A stretch of DNA of 13,655 bases from the NCBI GenBank assembly GCA_905236535.1, contig CAJOQN010000070.1, positions 1-13,655 on the forward strand, read 5' to 3'. Below are positions 5,489-11,734 of this stretch, piece after piece. This DNA is from an uncultured Bacilli bacterium. Its GTDB lineage: Bacteria; Bacillota_I; Bacilli_A; RFN20; CAG-826. Position 1 is the first letter of the stretch; every line of letters starts with the position of its first letter. The notes beneath the pieces were generated by a model. The model did not search any database, was not told where the DNA came from, and worked only from the letters and a program-made list of their open reading frames with translations. A program made the position numbers and the translations under genes.

Positions 5489-6516
5489 TAAATCCTAAAC
5501 TTCAAGATTATATCTTCTCATTAGATGATATAAGAATTCAAAATATTGAATACGCGGACATTTTTAATGAACTCTTTTTAAGTGGCCCAGTGACCGATTC
5601 AAAAGAGCATCTTTTATCTCATCTTGGAGATATTTTTCTTTTTAGTGATGATACCAAAGAAAACGAAGAGATGATAAAAAGGGAAATATTGCCCCTTCTT
5701 CATCAAGAAAATGTTAGTGATTATCTAAATAATCCATACGCTTCACTTTTAAAAGATTTGAAGGTTAAGGAAAAACAATATGAAATCACATATGAAAAGA
5801 TTCAAAAATTTCAATTATTTCCTTTAGATGATGTCAAAATCACAAAATTAAACAAAGAGATAAATAAAATCGGTTATTTTTTAAATGATTTCCACTATTT
5901 GGCATTAAAAGAAAAGGATGATATTTGGATGTCACTTAATCCCAATGAAATCAACACGATGAAAAAGCCAATCGAAGAAGCCAAGGGAAATGTTTTAGTC
6001 CTTGGTTTAGGCTTAGGATATTATCCGTTTATGATTTCTAATAAAAAGGAAGTTAAAGAAATCACCATTATTGAACTAGATCAAAATATCATTAATATCT
6101 TTAATAAACATCTTTTACCACTATTTTCTCATAAAGAGAAAATTAAGATTATTAAAGAAGATGGAATTAAATATTTAAAAGAGAATGACCTTCATAAATA
6201 TGACTCTATCTTTATCGATATCTGGCATGATGTGAATGATGGGTTGGAGATATTTTATCAGCTAAAACTTATCGAAAAACAAAAGAATGCCCATTTTATT
6301 TATTGGTTATATCAAGGTTTCATCGCGATGCTTAAAAGATGTATGGTCCAAGTATTAGTCGATTTAATTTTAAATGAAAAATACGAAAATAATGGTGAAT
6401 TTGCGGATAAAATCATTGAAATATATACAAAACAATTATCAAAGATGAATATTTCCACAAAAAAAGATATAGATAATCTTTTGAAAGAAGATAGCCTTCT
6501 TGCTATGCTTAGTTAA
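5485..6516 (+). CDS. Spermidine-synthase-like SAM-dependent methyltransferase-fold protein
   Basis: A 343-residue protein of no named family I can give. The C-terminal half has a Rossmann methyltransferase fold: motif I VLVLGLGLG (170-178), acidic post-I IIELDQN (195-201; E197), EDGIKYL (225-231) and YDSIFIDIWHD (239-249). The glycine motif and the ELD acid resemble spermidine synthases and related SAM-binding proteins, but an aminopropyltransferase active site is not obvious. The N-terminal about 165 residues are Lys/Asp/Glu/Leu-rich and unassigned; the tail after 290 is helical. The start ATG overlaps the rdgB stop by four bases, with AAGGGG 11 bases upstream, and the HAD gene starts two bases after its stop, so it belongs to a three-gene unit. 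Substrate unknown. Confidence 0.75.
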   Translation: MINPKLQDYIFSLDDIRIQNIEYADIFNELFLSGPVTDSKEHLLSHLGDIFLFSDDTKENEEMIKREILPLLHQENVSDYLNNPYASLLKDLKVKEKQYEITYEKIQKFQLFPLDDVKITKLNKEINKIGYFLNDFHYLALKEKDDIWMSLNPNEINTMKKPIEEAKGNVLVLGLGLGYYPFMISNKKEVKEITIIELDQNIINIFNKHLLPLFSHKEKIKIIKEDGIKYLKENDLHKYDSIFIDIWHDVNDGLEIFYQLKLIEKQKNAHFIYWLYQGFIAMLKRCMVQVLVDLILNEKYENNGEFADKIIEIYTKQLSKMNISTKKDIDNLLKEDSLLAMLS

Positions 6517-6517
6517 G

Positions 6518-7153
6518 ATGAAAAAATACAAGGTTTATTTATTTGATTTTGATGGGACATTATTTGATACACGTCCCGCGCTTCAAATGGTCTTTAAAAA
6601 GTCCTATGAACATGAAGGAGTCATGGTCAGCGATGATCAATGTCAAACCTTTTCTCGTGAGCCCATCAACATCGGTTATCAAGCTTTAATTGGTGGAAGC
6701 GAAGAACAATTCTGGGAATGGGTCAGAGTTATCAACTACTATCTCAATAGTGAAGAATCGGTATCTTTAAGTTTGCTGTTCCCCGATACCAAAGAAACTC
6801 ATCAAAGACTTTCAAAGATGGAAGGTATCCAATATGGGATCGTAACTTCCAACAATATTCCACATTGTAAAGAAATATATCATTATCACCACATTGATAT
6901 TTCCCATATGTCTGTTTTAGTCGGTAACCATGAATGTGTTATACCTAAACCAGACCCCGCGCCAATCCAGACAGCATTAAAGATGTTAAACTATGATGGT
7001 GATTTACACGATGTAGTATATATCGGTGATGCTTTAAATGATGTGTTAGCCGCTAAAAATGCGGGAGTTGATGGTCTTTTATTAGATCGAGATAACATTT
7101 ATCAAGATAGTGGGTTTCCACTTATTCATTCACTTTTAGAAATCTTTGATTAA
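6518..7153 (+). CDS. HAD-superfamily phosphatase, phosphoglycolate phosphatase-like
   Basis: A 211-residue soluble hydrolase with a helical cap of the Gph/PpaX type. Motif I is FDFDGTLFDT (D10 nucleophile, D12 acid), motif II is TSN in YGIVTSNNIP, motif III is the lysine of KPDPAP, and motif IV is GDALND, so it appears active. HAD enzymes of this group hydrolyse phosphoglycolate, pyrophosphate or small phosphate esters; the exact substrate cannot be read from the sequence. ATG 6518 follows the previous TAA with one base between (TAAGATG); a TTG at 6500 would add six residues. No strong ribosome site is present, so coupling with the upstream gene is likely. Together with rdgB it suggests a metabolite or nucleotide clean-up unit. 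Confidence 0.88.
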   Translation: MKKYKVYLFDFDGTLFDTRPALQMVFKKSYEHEGVMVSDDQCQTFSREPINIGYQALIGGSEEQFWEWVRVINYYLNSEESVSLSLLFPDTKETHQRLSKMEGIQYGIVTSNNIPHCKEIYHYHHIDISHMSVLVGNHECVIPKPDPAPIQTALKMLNYDGDLHDVVYIGDALNDVLAAKNAGVDGLLLDRDNIYQDSGFPLIHSLLEIFD

Positions 7154-7173
7154 AAGTGAAATTATGATATATT
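7146..7173 (+). promoter_or_regulatory. Probable promoter of tyrS
   Basis: TTGATT (7146-7151), a 16-base spacer and TATATT (7168-7173), with the -35 overlapping the end of the HAD gene. The predicted leader is only about 23 bases and holds AAAGGG (7188-7193) nine bases before the ATG. There is no room for a T-box leader, which often controls aminoacyl-tRNA synthetase genes in Bacillota. Confidence 0.45.
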
Positions 7174-7202
7174 TAAGTTCGTAGTTTAAAGGGAAAAACA
7201 CT

Positions 7203-8414
7203 ATGGGTATTTATGAAGAATTACAAGAAAGAGGTCTTATTGCTCAAGTAACTGATGAAGAGCAAATTAGAGAACTCATCAATAAAGGGGGCGCCAAATT
7301 TTATATTGGTTTTGATCCCACTGCCGATTCATTACACGCGGGCCACTTTATGACTCTCGTTTTAATGAAGAGACTTCAACTCGCCGGCAATAAACCCGTG
7401 GTCCTTTTAGGTGGAGGAACTGGTTTAGTTGGCGATCCATCTGGGAGAACCGATATGCGCGCGATGCTCACAAAAGAGCAAATTCAACATAATTGCGATT
7501 GCTTTGCAAAGCAAATTTCACGCTTTATTGAGATTGGTGAGGATAAAGCTTTAATCGTCAATAACGCTGATTGGTTAGCCTCCCTCAATTATATTGAATT
7601 ATTAAGAGATGTCGGACCTCATTTCTCTGTTACCAATATGTTAAGAGCGGAATGCTATAAACAAAGAATGGAAAGAGGTCTTTCCTTCCTTGAATTCAAC
7701 TATATGATTATGCAAGCCTATGACTTTTATTATCTCCATGAACATTATGGAGTGAATATGGAGTTTGGGGGAGATGACCAATGGTCAAACATGCTGGCGG
7801 GCACGGAATTAATTCGTCGTAAAAAGGGCGATGACGCTTACGCTTTGACCATCACCCTCCTTCTTAATTCCGAAGGAAAGAAGATGGGTAAAACCGCCTC
7901 TGGGGCCCTTTGGCTCGATGAAAACAAAACCAAACCATTCGATTTCTACCAATATTGGAGAAATGTTGATGATGCGGATGTCATCAAATGTCTTAAATTA
8001 TTAACATTCGTCCCTATTGATGAAATTAAAGAGATGGAGAAATGGTCATCAGAAAGAATCAATGAATTAAAAGAGATTCTTGCCTTGGAAATGACCAAGA
8101 TGGTCCACGGAGAAGAAACCGCTCTTAAATGTAAAGAAGCGGCGAGAGCCCTCTTTAGAGGGGAAGGCAGTGATGAAAATATGCCAACCGTTGAATTAGA
8201 AACTAATGAAGCCTTAAACACCATTCAACTCCTCGTAATGTCCAAACTTTGTAGCTCAAATGGTGAAGCTCGTCGCCTTATCGAACAAGGTGGAGTTACC
8301 ATCGAGGGTGAAAAAGTAACGATGTCCACTCCTTCTTATCCGCTTGAAAAATTAAAAGAAGGCCTCAAGCTCAAAAAAGGCAAAAAGGTCTTCGTTAGAA
8401 TTATTGTTAAATAA
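7203..8414 (+). CDS. tyrS: Tyrosyl-tRNA synthetase
   Basis: A 403-residue class I synthetase that charges tRNA-Tyr. The HIGH signature is HAGH (45-48) and the KMSKS loop is KMGKT (227-231), a usual variant in bacterial TyrRS. Tyrosine-pocket residues fit the Bacillus-type enzyme: Y34 in KFYIGFDPT, D78 in GDPSGR, and Y167, Q171 and D174 in YMIMQAYDF. After the helical anticodon region, an S4 RNA-binding domain occupies about 336-400 (SKLCSSNGEARRLIEQGGV). Full length. Start ATG 7203 has AAAGGG nine bases upstream. It ends at a strong bidirectional terminator shared with the convergent small membrane gene. Confidence 0.97.
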   Translation: MGIYEELQERGLIAQVTDEEQIRELINKGGAKFYIGFDPTADSLHAGHFMTLVLMKRLQLAGNKPVVLLGGGTGLVGDPSGRTDMRAMLTKEQIQHNCDCFAKQISRFIEIGEDKALIVNNADWLASLNYIELLRDVGPHFSVTNMLRAECYKQRMERGLSFLEFNYMIMQAYDFYYLHEHYGVNMEFGGDDQWSNMLAGTELIRRKKGDDAYALTITLLLNSEGKKMGKTASGALWLDENKTKPFDFYQYWRNVDDADVIKCLKLLTFVPIDEIKEMEKWSSERINELKEILALEMTKMVHGEETALKCKEAARALFRGEGSDENMPTVELETNEALNTIQLLVMSKLCSSNGEARRLIEQGGVTIEGEKVTMSTPSYPLEKLKEGLKLKKGKKVFVRIIVK

Positions 8415-8420
8415 CAATAA

Positions 8421-8446
8421 AAGCGAGCATCGCTCGCTTTTTTTTA
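8421..8446. terminator. Bidirectional terminator between tyrS and the convergent ABC operon
   Basis: A nine-base-pair GC-rich stem AAAGCGAGC/GCTCGCTTT with loop ATC. On the plus strand it is followed by more T residues; on the minus strand by TTATTGTTATTT after its own TTT, so it can serve both tyrS and the gene that ends at 8444. Confidence 0.87.
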
Positions 8447-8845
8447 TTTGCCGTGTCTTGCTCCTTCAATAATCATGAGAACGCCCATGACTTCGGAAAC
8501 TGGTTGACTCGCAAAGATGATTGATAAGATACCCCATGTGATGAATGAGGCTTTGCTGAATTCATCCTTTTTAGTAATGGATAAGATAATCGCGTTAAAG
8601 ACAATGCCAATCGATCCCATAATCGCCACAATAAGAGCGAAAATTCCAAAGAGACTGACATAGAAAAATAGAGCTTCTTCTAATCCAGTGGTGTCTGTTC
8701 CACTAGCTTCCATCGTTTTCATGACGATGGTGACGATTGAAGCACTGCTCCCAAAAGCGAGTATTGCGTAGAAGAACAAAGTAACAACACTGACAATCGA
8801 CATTATTAATGAGATAACGGCTAAGATATGTATGGCTTTTTTCAT
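8444..8845 (-). CDS. Small integral membrane protein of the ABC transporter operon
   Basis: A 133-residue hydrophobic protein of unknown function. It starts MKKAIHIL, has a first long hydrophobic segment (about 7-45), a polar loop with SGTDTTGLEE, a second hydrophobic span (about 58-90), a basic link TKKDEFSK, a helix at about 98-112 and a short tail ending GARHGK. Arrangement and end motifs resemble the protein at 4112-4522. Its ATG comes two bases after the TAA of the ABC permease gene, so it is the third gene of that operon and could be an accessory subunit of the transporter, though nothing beyond context shows this. The ribosome site is weak (GAGAG about 13 bases upstream), again suggesting coupling. 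It ends in the shared terminator. Confidence 0.78.
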   Translation of the reverse strand: MKKAIHILAVISLIMSIVSVVTLFFYAILAFGSSASIVTIVMKTMEASGTDTTGLEEALFFYVSLFGIFALIVAIMGSIGIVFNAIILSITKKDEFSKASFITWGILSIIFASQPVSEVMGVLMIIEGARHGK

Positions 8846-8847
8846 AA

Positions 8848-9717
8848 TTATTTAACATCTCTCTTTCTAAAGATTAAGGCCCCACCAAAGAAGAATAAAG
8901 CGGTGTAGACTATATTTGATATTATACTAACAATAAATGATTCGTTACTAATTATCCTTAAAAGCGTCCCGCCTTCTAAGGTTTTAAATTCCATCGCGTT
9001 TGAAGCGTAGAATGGATCTAAAATTCTTAAAGCCCAAATTAATCCGTCTAAATCAGTGCCACCATAAGCGATGAGAGAAGAAATGCTTCCAAACATCGCT
9101 GCAAAGATGATGACGATTAAAACGATAGGGATAGAACCACCGATATGACGAATAACAGTGACCACCATCACTGCAAATGAAGTAAGGGTCACATAAGTCA
9201 AAAGATTAATAAAAATGAATCTAAGTAAGAAATCCCAATTAATATTAGTTGGAATAAAACCAAAGAATGGAGCGGTTGATCCATTTGGATTAAATCCACC
9301 AATAATTGTCCCAAGTCCAAAGCAGATTAAGACATAGATGATAATAAGAGAAAGGGAAAAGACGAGGCCGGAAACGAATAGTCCGGTATAGATTTTAAAT
9401 TTAGAATTACCAGCGATAATCTTATTTCTAATCGTTCCATAAGTAAATTCAAGAGAGATAAAGGAAATAAGATTGATAGGAATGGATAGACCAAAATTTT
9501 GTGTTTGTGAAAAAGAATTCATCAACATTGCTTGTCCACTACAATTCTTATTCGCTAATTCGCTTAATGGAATGTTATTTTCATTCGCGGTGATGAGATC
9601 GATTCCAAAATAAATAAGAGTTAAGAAAATAGCTAAACCAATTCCAATGAATAAAGTAATGCGGAATGTTAAATCGCGTTTGAGTTTAAATAAGAAAGCT
9701 TTGAAGAGACGTCCCAT
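8848..9717 (-). CDS. ABC-2 type transporter permease
   Basis: A 289-residue membrane subunit with six likely helices at about 19-41, 76-92, 110-140, 163-188, 195-218 and 260-283. Between helices 2 and 3 is LEFTYGTIRNKIIAGNSKFKIY, the coupling region typical of ABC-2 permeases of the BcrB/NatB/lantibiotic-immunity sort. The loop after helix 1 faces outside and carries a lone Cys (C59). Its ATG lies one base after the TAA of the ATPase gene (TAATATG), with GGGAGG nine bases upstream inside the ATPase gene. With the ATPase it would form a half-transporter dimer that exports or expels a hydrophobic or peptide substrate; the direction and substrate are inferred from the family only. Confidence 0.88.
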   Translation of the reverse strand: MGRLFKAFLFKLKRDLTFRITLFIGIGLAIFLTLIYFGIDLITANENNIPLSELANKNCSGQAMLMNSFSQTQNFGLSIPINLISFISLEFTYGTIRNKIIAGNSKFKIYTGLFVSGLVFSLSLIIIYVLICFGLGTIIGGFNPNGSTAPFFGFIPTNINWDFLLRFIFINLLTYVTLTSFAVMVVTVIRHIGGSIPIVLIVIIFAAMFGSISSLIAYGGTDLDGLIWALRILDPFYASNAMEFKTLEGGTLLRIISNESFIVSIISNIVYTALFFFGGALIFRKRDVK

Positions 9718-9718
9718 A

Positions 9719-10630
9719 TTAACGAACCTCCCTAAGAAGATTAAGATAATAATCTTCTACTTTTTCATCATTGGTTTTAAGCGACAACACCTTGATTTTC
9801 TTTTTATCTAAAGCCACCACTAGTGTATTGATATCAACATCCGCAAAGATACGAAGTTCGTCGTTTGGATATGTTTGATGTTTTAAATATCCTAAAGACT
9901 CAACCACCGGAATGGCTTCTTGGAGATTATCAACACGAATAGTCGTCGATCTTTGACATTTTTCAATTAATCCTTGAAGAGAAATTTCTTCAAGCATCTT
10001 TCCTTTTAAGATGAAACCATAGGTGGTAGCAATCTTTTCAAGTTCGGAAAGAATATGCGAAGAAATCAAAACAGTAATCCCTTGATTGGCATTTAAATCA
10101 ATTAAAAGGTTACGAAGTTCCGCGATTCCTTCAGGATCTAAACCATTCATTGGTTCATCTAAAAGCATGAGTTTTGGTTTATTGATTAAGGCGATTGAAA
10201 TCGCCAGACGTTGGCGCATACCTAAGGAGAAATTTTTCGTCTTCTTTTTGCCGACGTTATCTAAACCTACAAGTCTTAAATATTCATCTCTTTCTTCGTC
10301 ACTTAATTTAATGCCGAGATAACTCTCTGCATATCTCATATTTTCCTTAGCGGTCATCGAAGGAACCAAAGAGGCCACTTCAACGATAGCGGACATCTGA
10401 TTTCTGACCTTATAAATCTCACGAGATTTATTTGATACACCAAAAAGCGTGTATGTTCCACTTGTGGGTTCCGCTAATCCGGTGAGAAGTCTCATAATTG
10501 TGGTTTTGCCAGATCCGTTTTCACCGACAAAGCCATAAATCGAACCTTCCGGGATATGCATATCAACATGGTCGACCACATTGGTTTTTCCATATCGCTT
10601 GGTGAGTTGATTTGTTTCAATTAAATACAT
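9719..10630 (-). CDS. ABC transporter ATP-binding protein, BcrA-like
   Basis: A 303-residue ATPase that powers the ABC-2 permease encoded next. All nucleotide-binding motifs are intact: Walker A GENGSGKT (36-43), signature FSLGMRQRL (134-142), Walker B LMLLDEP (154-160), D-loop GLDPEG and the switch histidine in SSHIL (H192). The segment AIVEVASLVPSMTAKENM after the Q-loop region is typical of the BcrA/bacitracin-lantibiotic resistance branch. A further about 95 residues after the core form a regulatory tail common in that branch. Start ATG 10630 is set by GAGGTG seven bases upstream. First gene of a three-gene operon, divergent from the CBS-domain gene across 81 bases. No two-component system is adjacent, so induction by a peptide cannot be inferred. 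Confidence 0.92.
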   Translation of the reverse strand: MYLIETNQLTKRYGKTNVVDHVDMHIPEGSIYGFVGENGSGKTTIMRLLTGLAEPTSGTYTLFGVSNKSREIYKVRNQMSAIVEVASLVPSMTAKENMRYAESYLGIKLSDEERDEYLRLVGLDNVGKKKTKNFSLGMRQRLAISIALINKPKLMLLDEPMNGLDPEGIAELRNLLIDLNANQGITVLISSHILSELEKIATTYGFILKGKMLEEISLQGLIEKCQRSTTIRVDNLQEAIPVVESLGYLKHQTYPNDELRIFADVDINTLVVALDKKKIKVLSLKTNDEKVEDYYLNLLREVR

Positions 10631-10691
10631 ATTTAATTCACCTCAATTTAAGGATAGTCCAAAAAGGATATATAAAGCAAGATAAATAGGA

Positions 10692-10697
10692 TATAAT
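10692..10697 (+). promoter_or_regulatory. Probable -10 box for the CBS-domain gene
   Basis: A perfect TATAAT whose expected start (about 10704) is only about eight bases before ATG 10712, which has no Shine-Dalgarno site. No clear -35. AGGATA occurs three times nearby (10651, 10665, 10688), the last abutting this box. Confidence 0.42.
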
Positions 10698-10711
10698 GAA
10701 GTTAACTAAAT

Positions 10712-11137
10712 ATGGACACCACCTTTAATATCTTCGATTTTTTGACCCCAAAAGGAATGACCCAGTTCATTGATGAACGAGCCACGGTGAGACAAGCCTT
10801 AGAAAAATTTGACGCTCATAAATTTTCGGTTGTCCCAGTTATTGATAAAGATGGTAATTATATTAACACCATCGCGGAGGGTGACCTCCTTCGCTTTATC
10901 AAAAATGAATGTCATTTTGATATCAAGGTCGCGGAGACAAAAACCATTGACACTATCGAAAGATATCGTTCATATGAAGCTTTGTCGATAAATTGTAGCG
11001 AAAAAGAGGTCCTCAAATTATCATTAAGTCAAAACTTTATCCCACTCATCGATGATCGAAATAAATTCATCGGCATCGTTAAAAGAAGTGATATCATTTC
11101 GTTCCTTTTAAAGAAATATCGTCTAAACTATATTTAA
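10712..11137 (+). CDS. Two-CBS-domain protein
   Basis: A 141-residue soluble protein made of a CBS domain pair (Bateman module). The first repeat spans about 13-65 (ATVRQALEKFDAHKFSVVPV ... YINTIAEGDLLRFI) and the second about 75-135 (the segment following SINCSEKEVLKLSLSQ, then FIPLIDDRNKFIGIVKRSDI). CBS pairs bind adenine nucleotides or, in the DarB/CbpB group of Bacillota, cyclic di-AMP; this one has similar size (about 140-150 residues) and stands without a fused enzyme, but I cannot confirm the ligand. ATG 10712 is the only sensible start and lacks a ribosome site, with a perfect TATAAT so near that the leader would be about eight bases. Divergent from the ABC operon; followed by only a weak hairpin. 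Confidence 0.85.
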   Translation: MDTTFNIFDFLTPKGMTQFIDERATVRQALEKFDAHKFSVVPVIDKDGNYINTIAEGDLLRFIKNECHFDIKVAETKTIDTIERYRSYEALSINCSEKEVLKLSLSQNFIPLIDDRNKFIGIVKRSDIISFLLKKYRLNYI

Positions 11138-11157
11138 GCAATCTTCATTTGATTGCT
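11137..11157 (+). terminator. Weak hairpin after the CBS-domain gene
   Basis: AGCAATC/GATTGCT with a seven-base loop, overlapping the last base of the stop codon. It is followed by ACTTCGATATTC, not a U-run, so termination would be weak; an RNA-end-protecting hairpin is as likely. Confidence 0.25.
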
Positions 11158-11223
11158 ACTTCGATATTCATATAACTTTAAAACTTTAAAAACTTACTTA
11201 ACATACATTATATAAATAAATAG

Positions 11224-11252
11224 TTGATAAAATGTTAAAAGTTCTCTAATAT
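11224..11252 (+). promoter_or_regulatory. Possible promoter for the small membrane gene at 11277
   Basis: TTGATA (11224-11229; five of six), a 17-base spacer and TAATAT (11247-11252). The leader would be about 18 bases, with only a weak AGG (11260-11262) upstream of the ATG. The rest of 11138-11276 is A/T-rich with short TTTAAAA repeats. Confidence 0.35.
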
Positions 11253-11276
11253 ATCTTATAGGTATTTTTTGAAACG

Positions 11277-11657
11277 ATGAAAAACAAAAAAGCACTCTGG
11301 ATTAGTATTATTGCTGTTGATGTCGCAATTACCGTTGCTCTTTTTGTAATTCATATCATTATGCTAACCATTCTCTTAAAGAATTCTGGGAATGAGCAAG
11401 CAATCAGAGAAATGGGTGGCTTGTTCGGATACCTGGCGAATCATACCTGGTTCTACTTCTGGTTATTCGTTGTTCCACTCTTCCTTCTTTTAGCGGCTAA
11501 CATCGTCGGACTTGTCATCTATGTGAGAAACCAAGGCAAGAAACAACCACTTAAAGTCAATGACTTAACCGATGAGCAAAAAGAAGAACTTAAAAAGCAA
11601 ATCCTCAAAGAATTATCAAACGAAACTAAAGAGGATGCTCCTAAAGCTGAAGAATAA
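11277..11657 (+). CDS. Small two-helix membrane protein with charged C-terminal tail
   Basis: A 126-residue protein of unknown function. After MKNKKALW come two hydrophobic helices at about 8-35 and 57-84, joined by a polar loop (NSGNEQAIREMGG). The positive-inside rule (KNKK at the start, RNQGKKQPLK after helix 2) places both ends in the cytoplasm. The tail from about 86 is hydrophilic and Lys/Glu-rich (LTDEQKEELKKQILKELS), likely a helix or coiled coil that could bind a partner. ATG 11277 has only a weak ribosome site. It is a single-gene unit with a clear terminator at its end. I see no enzymatic motif and no relation to its neighbours. Confidence 0.78.
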   Translation: MKNKKALWISIIAVDVAITVALFVIHIIMLTILLKNSGNEQAIREMGGLFGYLANHTWFYFWLFVVPLFLLLAANIVGLVIYVRNQGKKQPLKVNDLTDEQKEELKKQILKELSNETKEDAPKAEE

Positions 11658-11682
11658 AATGTCGAATGACATTTTTTCTTTT
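11656..11682 (+). terminator. Rho-independent terminator of the small membrane gene
   Basis: AAAATGTC/GACATTTT with loop GAAT, starting in the stop codon and running into TTTTTTCTTTT. Confidence 0.8.
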
Positions 11683-11708
11683 GGCTAATCTAAAGGTTTA
11701 GAAAATAA

Positions 11709-11733
11709 ATGCCACCTTAAGGTGGCATATTTT
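11709..11733 (-). terminator. Terminator of the GGDEF-EAL gene
   Basis: A palindrome ATGCCACC-TTAA-GGTGGCAT (11709-11728) just beyond the minus-strand stop at 11735. On the minus strand it is followed by TTATTTTC; on the plus strand by ATTTTG, so it may also back up the terminator at 11656. Confidence 0.75.
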
Positions 11734-11734
11734 G

